Assembly (NCBI GenBank): GCA_023425225.1
Contig: JAFADB010000316.1
Location: 1 to 18,358 of the forward strand
From: Pseudomonadota bacterium
GTDB lineage: Bacteria > Pseudomonadota > Gammaproteobacteria > Xanthomonadales > Xanthomonadaceae
DNA: 18,358 nucleotides
Direction: 5' to 3'
The notes beneath the pieces were generated by a model that was given only the letters and a program-made list of their open reading frames with translations, did not search any database and was not told the origin of the DNA. The position numbers and the translations under genes were made by a program. Each line of letters begins with the position of its first letter. Within the stretch, counting starts at the first letter, position 1. Positions 6,443 through 14,038 of this stretch are shown piece by piece.

Positions 6443-7636
6443 ATGACCACTCCCCTTCCCTCCCGCCGCGTGGCGGTGTTCGGTGCCACCGGTTCGATCG
6501 GTACTTCGGCGCTGGGCGTCATCGCCCGGCACGCCAACCGGTTCCAGGCCAGCGTCCTGGCGGCGGGCAGCAACGTCGATGCGCTGGTCAAGCTGTGCCG
6601 GCGGCATCGTCCGGCGCATGCGGTGATCGCCGATCCTGCCGGCTTTGCGCGCCTGCGCGACGGCCTGCGCGCCGCCGGCCTGGCCACCGAGGCCCATGCC
6701 GGCGGCGATGCCCTGGACATGCTGGCGGCCAGCGATCAGTGCGACACCGTGATCGCGGCCATCGTCGGCGCCGCCGGCCTGCCGTCCACGCTGGCGGCAG
6801 CCCGCGCCGGCAAGCGCCTGCTGCTGGCCAACAAGGAATCGCTGGTGCTGGCCGGCGAGCTGCTGATGCGCGCCGCGCATGAAGGCGGCGCCGAGATCGT
6901 GCCGGTGGACAGCGAACACAACGCGATCTTCCAGTGCCTGCGCGGCTGCCATGCCGGCGCCGAGGTCCGACGGGTGCTGATCACCGCCTCCGGCGGTCCG
7001 TTCCGCGGGCGCAGCCGCGCCGAGCTGGCCGACGTCACCGTAGCCCAGGCCGTGGCCCATCCCAAGTGGTCGATGGGACCGAAGATCTCGGTCGATTCGG
7101 CCACGCTGATGAACAAGGGCCTGGAAGTCATCGAGGCCCACCACCTGTTCGGCCTGGAGCCGCGGCGCATCCAGGTGCTGGTGCACCCGCAGAGCCTGGT
7201 GCACTCGCTGGTGGAATTCATCGACGGTTCCACCCTGGCGCAGTTGGGCCTGCCGGACATGCGCACCGCGCTGGCGGTGGGCCTGGGCTGGCCGCGGCGC
7301 ATCGAATCGGGCGTGGCCGGGCTGGACCTGCTGCAGCATGGCCGCCTGGACTTCGAGGCGCCCGATACCACGGCCTTCCCCTGCCTGGCGCTGGCCTGGA
7401 GCGCGATGGAGGCCGGCGGCACCGCCCCTGCGATCCTCAATGCCGCCAACGAAGTGGCCGTTTCAGCCTTTCTTCAGGGCCGCATAGGTTTCCTAGCGAT
7501 TCCTGCGCTGGTCGAATCCACCTTGACCGCGCTGCCACGGGAGCCGGCCGACTCGCTGCACCGCCTGCTGGCCGCCGACGCGCAGGCACGCCAAACTGCC
7601 GAACGTGCCATTTCCAGACTCCCGTCGCATGCCTGA
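6443..7636 (+). CDS. dxr: 1-deoxy-D-xylulose 5-phosphate reductoisomerase
   Basis: Second enzyme of the MEP pathway: it rearranges and reduces DXP to 2-C-methyl-erythritol 4-phosphate with NADPH, and is the target of fosmidomycin. The ATG at 6443 gives 397 residues (E. coli 398). A longer in-frame reading begins at 5270 but crosses uppS and cdsA and is not real. Motifs: NADPH-binding GATGSIG (14-20), LLANKES (127-133), metal-binding VDSEH (155-159, D156 and E158), ASGGPF (182-187) and the flexible-loop/active-site run from HPKWSMGPK (206) through VDSATLMNKGLE (E228, third metal ligand). The C-terminal AANEVAV block is present. Codons ATA (7484) and CTA (7493) near the 3' end are unusual beside the GC-rich codon use of the rest. 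It leads into rseP 26 nt downstream. Confidence 0.98.
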   Translation: MTTPLPSRRVAVFGATGSIGTSALGVIARHANRFQASVLAAGSNVDALVKLCRRHRPAHAVIADPAGFARLRDGLRAAGLATEAHAGGDALDMLAASDQCDTVIAAIVGAAGLPSTLAAARAGKRLLLANKESLVLAGELLMRAAHEGGAEIVPVDSEHNAIFQCLRGCHAGAEVRRVLITASGGPFRGRSRAELADVTVAQAVAHPKWSMGPKISVDSATLMNKGLEVIEAHHLFGLEPRRIQVLVHPQSLVHSLVEFIDGSTLAQLGLPDMRTALAVGLGWPRRIESGVAGLDLLQHGRLDFEAPDTTAFPCLALAWSAMEAGGTAPAILNAANEVAVSAFLQGRIGFLAIPALVESTLTALPREPADSLHRLLAADAQARQTAERAISRLPSHA

Positions 7637-7662
7637 CAGCCCCCGCAAACTGGAACGCGCAC

Positions 7663-9021
7663 ATGGGTGACTTCATCGGTTCGATCTGGTGGATGATCGT
7701 CAGCCTCGGCGTGCTGGTCACCTTCCACGAATTCGGCCACTACTGGGTGGCGCGACGCTGTGGCGTCAAGGTGCTGCGCTTCTCGGTCGGCTTCGGCAAG
7801 CCGCTGTGGTCGCGCCGCGGCCGCGACGGCACCGAGTTCGCCATCGCCGCGATCCCGCTCGGCGGCTACGTGAAGATGCTCGACGAGCGCGAGGGCAACG
7901 TGCACCCGGCCGAGCGCGCGCTGTCCTTCAACCAGAAGGGCGTGTGGCAGCGCATCGCCGTGGTCGCCGCCGGTCCCTTGGCCAACCTGCTGCTGTGCGT
8001 GGCGCTGCTTTGGGCGATGTTCGTGGTCGGCAAGCAGGACTATTCGGCCACCCTGGGCCACGTCGACGGCATGGCCGCGCAGGCCGGTTTCCAGCCGGGC
8101 GAGCGCCTGCTCGCCGTCGACGGCCGCCCGGTCGCCAGTTGGAGCGAGGCCAGCATGCTGCTGACCACCGCGGCGATGGACCGGCACGACGTGCAGGTGC
8201 AGGTCGAGAACGGTTTCGGCTCGCCGGTGACGCACAGCCTGCCGCTGTCGCGCCTGCCCGAGGGGTTCGACGAGACCCGGGTGCCGACGCTGGCCGGGTT
8301 CGGCTGGAAGTTCCAGCAGCAGCCGGCGATCGTCAGCCAGGTCGCCGAGGGTTCGGCGGCGGCGGGCGTCATCGAGGCCGGCGACCGCATCCTGGCCATC
8401 GACGGCGCGCCGATCGCCTCGGCCGACCAGGTCGCGCCAAGCATCCAGGCGCTGGGCGAACGCGGCGGCGCCGGCATGATCGAGGTCGAGCGCAAGGGCG
8501 AGCGCCTGGCGCTGGAGCTGACCCCGCGCCTGAGCACCGAGCCGGCCAGCGCCGGCCGCTGGCTGGTCGGCATCGGCATGCAGGGCGGGCAGATGCCGGC
8601 CTACGATGCCCGCGTCCAGTACGGCCCGCTGGCCGCGCTGCCGATGGCGGTGCGCGAGACCGGCAAACTGGCGTCAGATTCGCTGGGCATGATGCGGCGC
8701 ATGCTGACCGGACACGCCTCGGTGAAGAACATCTCCGGACCGGTGACCATCGCCCGGGTCGCCAACGCCTCGGCCAAGCGCGGGCTGGACTGGTTCCTGT
8801 ACTTCCTGGCGCTGCTGTCGCTGAGCCTGGCCATCATCAACCTGCTGCCCATCCCGATCTTGGACGGCGGGCACCTGCTGTATTACCTTATCGAGTTGGT
8901 CAAAGGCAGCCCGCTCAGCGAACGGGCCATGGCCGCCGGGCAGTACGTGGGCCTGGCGATGCTGGCCGGATTGATGGGACTGGCGTTCTACAACGACATC
9001 CTCGGTCTGGTCCCGCAATGA
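7663..9021 (+). CDS. rseP: Site-2 intramembrane zinc metalloprotease RseP
   Basis: An inner-membrane protease of the S2P family. In E. coli it makes the second cut in the anti-sigma factor RseA, releasing sigma-E, and it clears remnant signal peptides. The ATG at 7663 gives 452 residues (E. coli 450). The first membrane segment holds the zinc motif HEFGH (H22, E23, H26). PLGGYVKM follows, then a second membrane segment near residues 101-123 (IAVVAAGPLANLLLCV). Two tandem PDZ-like domains span about 125-300 (GFQPGERLLAVDG and GVIEAGDRILAIDG). The C-terminal segment NLLPIPILDGGH carries the third zinc ligand D401. A weak TGGA lies ahead of the start. Its place before bamA matches the usual link between envelope stress control and outer-membrane assembly. 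The substrate here is inferred, since no anti-sigma gene is in view. Confidence 0.97.
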   Translation: MGDFIGSIWWMIVSLGVLVTFHEFGHYWVARRCGVKVLRFSVGFGKPLWSRRGRDGTEFAIAAIPLGGYVKMLDEREGNVHPAERALSFNQKGVWQRIAVVAAGPLANLLLCVALLWAMFVVGKQDYSATLGHVDGMAAQAGFQPGERLLAVDGRPVASWSEASMLLTTAAMDRHDVQVQVENGFGSPVTHSLPLSRLPEGFDETRVPTLAGFGWKFQQQPAIVSQVAEGSAAAGVIEAGDRILAIDGAPIASADQVAPSIQALGERGGAGMIEVERKGERLALELTPRLSTEPASAGRWLVGIGMQGGQMPAYDARVQYGPLAALPMAVRETGKLASDSLGMMRRMLTGHASVKNISGPVTIARVANASAKRGLDWFLYFLALLSLSLAIINLLPIPILDGGHLLYYLIELVKGSPLSERAMAAGQYVGLAMLAGLMGLAFYNDILGLVPQ

Positions 9022-9070
9022 GTCCGCCGCCGAACGACCCGAGATTCCCCCGCTGTCGTCGTCATACGCC

Positions 9071-9099
9071 GGCACCCACGCAACAACGCAAAGACCTAA
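9071..9099 (+). promoter_or_regulatory. Weak sigma-E-like promoter candidate before bamA
   Basis: GGCACCC (9071-9077), a 17-nt spacer and CCTAA (9095-9099) loosely resemble the sigma-E pattern GGAACTT-N16/17-TCTRA: 4 of 7 and 4 of 5 matches. It sits in the 90-nt rseP-bamA gap, where sigma-E control would make biological sense. The match is weak and could be chance. Confidence 0.2.
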
Positions 9100-9111
9100 A
9101 CCGGACGTGAC

Positions 9112-11517
9112 ATGACGAGACTTCCCACTCGACGCCTGCTTGCCCTTGCCCTCGCCGCCGGCCTGAGCCTGCCGGCGCTGGCCCAAGCCGCCGAGCCCTT
9201 CGTCGCCAGCGACATCCGCATCGACGGCCTGCAGCGCATCGCCGCCGGCACGGTGTTCACCTACCTGCCGGTCGAGCGCGGCGACACCATCGACGAGGCC
9301 AAGGTCGGCCAGTCGATCCGCGCGCTGTACAAGACCGGCTTCTTCGAGGACATCCAGCTCGACCGCCAGGGAGACATCCTGGTGGTCACGGTCAAGGAGC
9401 GTCCGGCGATCAACAAGCTCACCGTCACCGGCAACAAGGACATCAAGTCCGAGGAGCTGCTCAAGGGCCTGTCGGACATCGGCCTGAGCGAAGGCGGCAC
9501 CTTCGACCGCCTGAGCCTGGACCGGGTGACGCAGGAGCTGACGCGCCAGTACAACAACCGCGGCAAGTACAACGTGCAGATCACCCCGACGGTGAGCCCG
9601 CTGGACCGCAACCGCGTGGACGTGGCCATCGCCATCAAGGAAGGCAAGGCGGCCAAGATCCGCCACGTCAACCTGGTCGGTACCGAGAAGTTCCTCAACG
9701 AGGACATCTTCGCCCAGTGGGAGTCCAAGGAGCACAACTGGGCCTCGTGGTACCGCCGCGACGACCAGTATTCCAAGGAAAAGCTCTCCGGCGACCTGGA
9801 GAAGCTCAACTCCTGGTACCTGGACCGCGGCTACATCGACTTCAGCGTGGATTCCACCCAGGTGTCGATCAGCCCGGACAAGCAGGACATGTTCATCAGC
9901 GCCGGCGTCACCGAGGGCGAGCAGTACAAGATCTCGGAGATCAAGGTCACCGGCGACACCGTGCTGCCGCAGGACCAGGTCGAGCGCCTGGTGATCCCCA
10001 AGGCCGGCGACACCTTCTCGCGCGCGCTGCTGGAATACAGCTCCGATGCGATCACCAACACGCTGAGCAACATCGGCTACGCCTTCGCCAAGGTCAACCC
10101 GATCCCGACGCCGAACCGCGCCGACCGTACCGTGGCCATCAACATGCAGGTGGTGCCGGGCCCGCGCGTAGCGGTGCGCCGCATCGTGTTCAAGGGCAAC
10201 TCGCGCACCTCCGACGAGGTCCTGCGCCGCGAGATGCGCCAGTTCGAGGACACCTGGTACTCGCAGGCGGCCATCGATCGCTCCAAGATCCGCCTGCAGC
10301 GGCTGGGCTACTTCGAGTCGGTGGACGTGGAGACGCCGCCGGTGCCCGGCAGCAACGACCAGGTGGACGTGGTCTACAACGTCAAGGAGACCACCTCGGG
10401 CAGCTTCACCTTCGGCCTGGGCTACTCGCAGAGCTACGGCATGACCACCTCGGTGCAGCTGTCGCAGAACAACTTCCTCGGCGGCGGCAACCGCGTCGCG
10501 GTGGAGGCCTCGCGCAGCAGCTACCTGCAGCGCTACGCGTTCTCCTACACCAACCCGTTCTTCACCGACGACGGCGTGTCGCTGGGCTACAACCTGTCCT
10601 GGCGCGAACTGGACTACTCGGACTTCAACACCGCCCAGTACAACAGCACCAACGGCGCCGCACAGGTGGTGTTCGGCGTGCCGATCACCGAGAACGACAG
10701 CTTCTCGCTGATGTTCGGCATCGACAGCAACCAGATCACCACCTATCAGGGCTACACCCCGCAGAAGATCATCGACTACATCGATGCCATCGGCCAGCGC
10801 ACCTTCCATGCCTGGCGCAGCGAGATCGGCTGGGCGCGCGACACCCGCAACGACTACTTCATGCCCACCCGCGGCATGTACCAGCGTCTGGGCCTGGAAG
10901 TGGCCCTGCCCGGCTCGACCGCCGAGTACTACAAGCTCAACTACCAGATCTCCAGATACTGGCCGATCATCCCCTCGCTGGTGATCAACACCCGCCTGGA
11001 ACTGGGCTACGGCGACAGCTACGGCAACGAGAAGACCCGCGATATCTGCGGCATCGTTGAGGACACCGCCTATGTCGCGCAGGCCTGCGACGGCAGCAAC
11101 CTGATTCGTACGGTCACCGCCTCGGGCCTGCCGTTCTTCGAGAACTTCTACGCCGGCGGTACCAACTCGGTGCGCGGCTTCGAGGACAACACCCTCGGCC
11201 CGCGCTCGGAGGCGACCAGCTACTACTACAAGGGCCAGCCGCTGGGCGGCTCGGTGAAGACGGTCGGCTCGGTCGAGGCCTACTTCCCGCGCCTGTTCGA
11301 CAGCCCGTCGGCGCGCGTGTCCGCGTTCGTCGACTTCGGCAACGTGTTCGACGGCACCGACAACGTCAAGGCCAACGAGCTGCGCGTATCCACCGGCGTG
11401 GCCCTGCTGTGGCGCGCCCCGGTGGGTCCGATCTCGATCAGCTACGCGATCCCGCTGAAGAAGAAGGACGGCGACGAGATCGAGCGGCTGCAGTTCACCT
11501 TCGGCGGACAGTTCTGA
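9112..11517 (+). CDS. bamA: Outer membrane protein assembly factor BamA
   Basis: Core of the BAM complex, which folds beta-barrel proteins into the outer membrane. It has 801 residues. The signal peptide has basic residues near the N-terminus (RLPTRR), a hydrophobic Leu/Ala core and a likely cut after A26 (ALAQA/AEPF). Five POTRA domains follow to about residue 428, each with the alternating strand/helix pattern and phrases such as KTGFFEDI and RLGYFESV. The 16-strand barrel starts near GSFTFGLGY (430) and ends with the terminal Phe of FTFGGQF, the usual C-terminal signal. The loop-6 motif VRGF is at 687-690, followed by GPR. The only two cysteines, C646 and C659, lie in a probable surface loop before that motif. 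The ATG at 9112 has only a weak GGACGTGA upstream. Downstream are hairpins and lpxD; skp is absent. Confidence 0.98.
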   Translation: MTRLPTRRLLALALAAGLSLPALAQAAEPFVASDIRIDGLQRIAAGTVFTYLPVERGDTIDEAKVGQSIRALYKTGFFEDIQLDRQGDILVVTVKERPAINKLTVTGNKDIKSEELLKGLSDIGLSEGGTFDRLSLDRVTQELTRQYNNRGKYNVQITPTVSPLDRNRVDVAIAIKEGKAAKIRHVNLVGTEKFLNEDIFAQWESKEHNWASWYRRDDQYSKEKLSGDLEKLNSWYLDRGYIDFSVDSTQVSISPDKQDMFISAGVTEGEQYKISEIKVTGDTVLPQDQVERLVIPKAGDTFSRALLEYSSDAITNTLSNIGYAFAKVNPIPTPNRADRTVAINMQVVPGPRVAVRRIVFKGNSRTSDEVLRREMRQFEDTWYSQAAIDRSKIRLQRLGYFESVDVETPPVPGSNDQVDVVYNVKETTSGSFTFGLGYSQSYGMTTSVQLSQNNFLGGGNRVAVEASRSSYLQRYAFSYTNPFFTDDGVSLGYNLSWRELDYSDFNTAQYNSTNGAAQVVFGVPITENDSFSLMFGIDSNQITTYQGYTPQKIIDYIDAIGQRTFHAWRSEIGWARDTRNDYFMPTRGMYQRLGLEVALPGSTAEYYKLNYQISRYWPIIPSLVINTRLELGYGDSYGNEKTRDICGIVEDTAYVAQACDGSNLIRTVTASGLPFFENFYAGGTNSVRGFEDNTLGPRSEATSYYYKGQPLGGSVKTVGSVEAYFPRLFDSPSARVSAFVDFGNVFDGTDNVKANELRVSTGVALLWRAPVGPISISYAIPLKKKDGDEIERLQFTFGGQF

Positions 11518-11531
11518 CGCATTGCCCGTCC

Positions 11532-11580
11532 CGCCAGGGCGTTGCCCTGGCGTCCCGGCTCCTGCTGCGCAGGAGTCCGG
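11532..11580 (+). repeat. Two adjacent strong stem-loops after bamA
   Basis: The first stem has 9-bp perfect arms CGCCAGGGC (11532-11540) and GCCCTGGCG (11544-11552) with loop GTT. The second has 7-bp perfect arms CTCCTGC (11559-11565) and GCAGGAG (11569-11575) with loop TGC, extended by CCGG/CCGG across a one-base bulge (11555-11580). No T-run follows either. They begin 15 nt after the bamA stop and may protect the 3' end of the bamA mRNA or be REP-like units. The sequence shows the structure; the role is inferred. Confidence 0.6.
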
Positions 11581-11633
11581 TCGGCGGTTGGCCTGCCGAA
11601 TCCCCGCGCCTTCGACGCGCCCCGTTTATCACG

Positions 11634-11660
11634 CGCCCCCTTTGCCAAAGGGGGCGTTTC
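11634..11660 (+). terminator. Intrinsic-terminator-like hairpin between bamA and lpxD
   Basis: A perfect 10-bp stem, CGCCCCCTTT (11634-11643) and AAAGGGGGCG (11647-11656), with a 3-nt loop is followed by TTTCT. It reads as a terminator on + with a short T-run. Because the stem itself is a CCCCCTTT/AAAGGGGG palindrome, it could equally be a copy of a dispersed intergenic repeat, of a kind I recall from Xanthomonas genomes. A further palindrome with CATGGCC/GGCCATG at its core, flanked by TTGCC and GGCAA, lies at 11690-11721. Confidence 0.6.
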
Positions 11661-11730
11661 TCCAGTTCGTGGGTCGCAGCCTGCCTGGTTTGCCGGCATG
11701 GCCTGGCCATGTCCGCGGCAAGGGAGCGGC

Positions 11731-11759
11731 ATGACCGCCCTGATGGCACACGGTAGAAT
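11731..11759 (+). promoter_or_regulatory. lpxD promoter: ATGACC-N17-TAGAAT
   Basis: A -35-like ATGACC (11731-11736, 4 of 6) and a -10 TAGAAT (11754-11759, 5 of 6) are separated by the ideal 17 nt, downstream of the bamA terminator-like hairpin. Transcription would begin about 7 nt after the -10, at or next to the GTG start codon of lpxD (11766). Confidence 0.6.
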
Positions 11760-11765
11760 CCCGGC

Positions 11766-12788
11766 GTGAATATTCCTACCTACACCGCACAAGCCCTCGC
11801 GGATCGCTTCGGGCTGCAACTGCATGGCGACGGTGGCGTTGCCGTGCATGGCGTTGCCACCCTTGCCCATGCCGGGAGCGGACAGCTCAGCTTCCTGGCC
11901 AATCCGCGCTATCGCTCCCAGCTGGCCGACAGCCACGCCGCCGTGGTTGTGGTGCGCGCCGAGGATGCTGCCGCCGCGCCCGGCACCGCCCTCATCGCCA
12001 AGGATCCCTACACCGCCTTCGCCAGGATTGCCGCGCTGTTCGACGTGCCGCCGGCGCGCCAGGCCGGCATCCACCCGCAGGCCGCCGTCGATCCCGCCGC
12101 GCAGGTGGCCGCAAGCGCCCACATCGGCCCGTTCGCCAGCATCGGCGCGCGCAGCGTGATCGGCGAAGGCGCCATCGTTGGTCCCGGCTGCGTGGTCGGC
12201 GAAGACTGCGTGGTCGGCGATGGCAGCGAACTGATCGCACGCGTCACCCTGGTCACCCGCGTGCGCGTCGGCAAGCGCGTGCGCATCCATCCCGGCGCGG
12301 TGCTTGGCGCCGACGGTTTCGGCCTGGCGATGGACGCCGGGCGCTGGATCAAGGTGCCGCAGCTGGGCGGCGTGCAGGTCGGCGACGACTGCGAGATCGG
12401 CGCCAACACCACCATCGACCGCGGCGCGCTGGAAGACACCGTGCTGGAAGAGGACGTGCGCCTGGACAACCTGGTGCAGATCGCCCACAACTGCCGCATC
12501 GGCGCGCACACCGCCATGGCCGGGCAGGTCGGCGTCGCCGGCAGCACCCGCATCGGCCGCTACTGCATGCTGGCCGGACAGGTCGGCGTGGTCGGCCACA
12601 TCGAGATCTGCGACAAGGTCGTGGTGCTGGGCAAGTCCATGGTCGGCAACTCGATCCGCGAACCCGGCGAGTATTCCTCCGGCCTGCCCGCGGTCGAAAG
12701 CCGCGGCTGGCGCAAGATCGTCGCCCGCCTGCACCAGCTCGACTCGCTCGCACGCCGCGTCATCGCCCTAGCTTCCAAGACTCCTTGA
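11766..12788 (+). CDS. lpxD: UDP-3-O-acylglucosamine N-acyltransferase
   Basis: Third step of lipid A synthesis: transfers a hydroxyacyl chain from acyl-ACP to the 2-amino group of UDP-3-O-acyl-glucosamine. It has 340 residues, near the E. coli length of 341. The N-terminal uridine-binding domain has LHGDG (19-23) and LSFLANPRYR (41-50). A left-handed beta-helix of hexapeptide repeats covers about 103-285 (for example ISIG-, VVGE- and VVGD-type turns). The catalytic base is H241 in LVQIAHN. The C-terminal part with GEYSSGLP and a final helix is complete. GTG at 11766 is chosen because it matches the family N-terminus and no closer ATG exists. There is no Shine-Dalgarno sequence, and the predicted transcript start falls on the codon. 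The stop lies 2 nt before the fabZ ATG. Confidence 0.97.
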   Translation: MNIPTYTAQALADRFGLQLHGDGGVAVHGVATLAHAGSGQLSFLANPRYRSQLADSHAAVVVVRAEDAAAAPGTALIAKDPYTAFARIAALFDVPPARQAGIHPQAAVDPAAQVAASAHIGPFASIGARSVIGEGAIVGPGCVVGEDCVVGDGSELIARVTLVTRVRVGKRVRIHPGAVLGADGFGLAMDAGRWIKVPQLGGVQVGDDCEIGANTTIDRGALEDTVLEEDVRLDNLVQIAHNCRIGAHTAMAGQVGVAGSTRIGRYCMLAGQVGVVGHIEICDKVVVLGKSMVGNSIREPGEYSSGLPAVESRGWRKIVARLHQLDSLARRVIALASKTP

Positions 12789-12790
12789 AC

Positions 12791-13246
12791 ATGACCGCAG
12801 ACATCCAACTTCCCGTCACCATCGACCACATCCGCAAGCTGCTGCCGCACCGCTATCCGTTCCTGCTGGTGGACCGCGTGGTCGAGCTGGAGCCGCTCAA
12901 GCGCATCCGCGCCTACAAGAACGTCAGCCAGAACGAGCCGTTCTTCAACGGCCATTTCCCCGACCGGCCGATCATGCCGGGCGTGCTGATCATCGAGGCG
13001 CTGGCGCAGGCCGGCGGCCTGATCATCCTGCTCTCGCGCGGCGAGCAGGAGGTGCACAAGTTCTACATGGCCAAGGTCGAGAACGCGCGCTTCAGCCAGA
13101 TGGTGGTGCCCGGTGATAGGCTGGACCTGGAAGTCACCCTGAAGCGGCAGATCCGCAACGTGGCCTTCTACCACGGCGTGGCCAGCGTCGACGGCGTGGA
13201 AGTGGCATCCGCCGAAGTCGTCTGCGCCGAAGACACCAACGTCTGA
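12791..13246 (+). CDS. fabZ: (3R)-hydroxyacyl-ACP dehydratase FabZ
   Basis: A cytoplasmic hot-dog-fold enzyme that removes water from 3-hydroxyacyl-ACP in fatty acid elongation. It competes with LpxA and LpxD for the same hydroxyacyl-ACP pool, which explains its place among the lpx genes. The ATG at 12791 gives 151 residues, equal to E. coli FabZ. An in-frame TTG at 12785 overlaps the lpxD stop but would only add two residues. LLPHRYPFLLVDRV (17-30) opens the fold; the active-site pair is H55 in NGHFPDRP and E69 in IIEALAQAGG on the central helix. No Shine-Dalgarno sequence is visible, so translation may depend on ribosomes finishing lpxD. lpxA follows 6 nt later. Confidence 0.98.
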   Translation: MTADIQLPVTIDHIRKLLPHRYPFLLVDRVVELEPLKRIRAYKNVSQNEPFFNGHFPDRPIMPGVLIIEALAQAGGLIILLSRGEQEVHKFYMAKVENARFSQMVVPGDRLDLEVTLKRQIRNVAFYHGVASVDGVEVASAEVVCAEDTNV

Positions 13247-13252
13247 GATCCC

Positions 13253-14038
13253 ATGGCAGAAACCTTCATCCATCCCAGCGCCCATGTCGATCCGTCCGCG
13301 CAGCTCGGCGCCGGGGTCAGCATCGGCGCCTTCTCGCTGGTCGGGGCCGAGGTGCAGATCGGTGACGGCACCGTCGTCGGTCCGCACTGCACCATCGACG
13401 GCCCCACCCGCATCGGCCGCGACAACCGCTTCGTCGGCCATTGCGCGATCGGCGGCGACCCGCAGGACAAGAAGTACGCCGGCGAGCGTACCGAGCTGGT
13501 GATCGGCGACCGCAACGTGTTCCGCGAGTTCATCACCGTCAACCGCGGCACCGGCGGCGGCGGCGGCATCACCCGCATCGGCGACGACAACTGGCTGCTG
13601 GCCTACACCCATGTGGCCCACGACTGCATCGTCGGCAACAACTGCGTGTTCTCCAACAACACCACCCTGGCCGGCCACGTGCACGTGGGCGACTGGGTGA
13701 TCATCAGCGGCTTCGCCGGGGCGCACCAGTTCTGCCGCATCGGCGCGCATGCCTTCCTCGGCATGGGGGCGCTGACCAACGGCGACGTGCCGCCGTTCAC
13801 CATGGTCGGCAGCGATTCGCTGGGGCGCCCGCGTGGCATCAACAGCGAGGGCCTCAAGCGCCGCGGCTTCGATGCCGAGCGCATCGCCGCGATCAAGCGC
13901 GCCTACCGAACACTCTACGTGGCCGGGCTGCCGCTGGCCGAAGCCAAGCAGCAACTGGCCGAGCAGGCGCAGAACAGCGGCGACGTGAAGGAAATGCTGG
14001 AGTTCATCGACCACGCCGAGCGGCCGCTGTTGCGATGA
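13253..14038 (+). CDS. lpxA: UDP-N-acetylglucosamine O-acyltransferase
   Basis: First step of lipid A synthesis: moves a 3-hydroxyacyl chain from ACP to the 3-OH of UDP-GlcNAc. It has 261 residues (E. coli 262). The N-terminal left-handed beta-helix of hexapeptide repeats runs to about residue 185 and is followed by an alpha-helical C-terminal domain. The catalytic base is H123 in THVAHDC, and ANNATL-like (SNNTTLAGH) and HQFCRIGAH segments follow. By alignment to HQFC-IGAH, the residue matching the E. coli ruler G173 is M171, as in Pseudomonas aeruginosa LpxA, which selects a C10 chain. A chain shorter than C14 is therefore predicted. Its stop overlaps the lpxB ATG by 4 nt. Confidence 0.98.
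   Translation: MAETFIHPSAHVDPSAQLGAGVSIGAFSLVGAEVQIGDGTVVGPHCTIDGPTRIGRDNRFVGHCAIGGDPQDKKYAGERTELVIGDRNVFREFITVNRGTGGGGGITRIGDDNWLLAYTHVAHDCIVGNNCVFSNNTTLAGHVHVGDWVIISGFAGAHQFCRIGAHAFLGMGALTNGDVPPFTMVGSDSLGRPRGINSEGLKRRGFDAERIAAIKRAYRTLYVAGLPLAEAKQQLAEQAQNSGDVKEMLEFIDHAERPLLR

Noticed and set aside
5570..7339. 589-residue minus-strand open frame opposite uppS, cdsA and dxr
   Set aside because: Low-complexity Gln/Ala/Arg composition typical of a GC-rich shadow; the opposite strand holds three certain genes.
8674..10809. 711-residue minus-strand open frame opposite rseP and bamA
   Set aside because: Shadow of conserved genes, with no family resemblance, signal peptide or ribosome site.
11522..11769. 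Short plus-strand open frames (about 70-115 residues) in the bamA-lpxD spacer
   Set aside because: They run through perfect stem-loops, lack ribosome sites and resemble no protein I know; not Skp.
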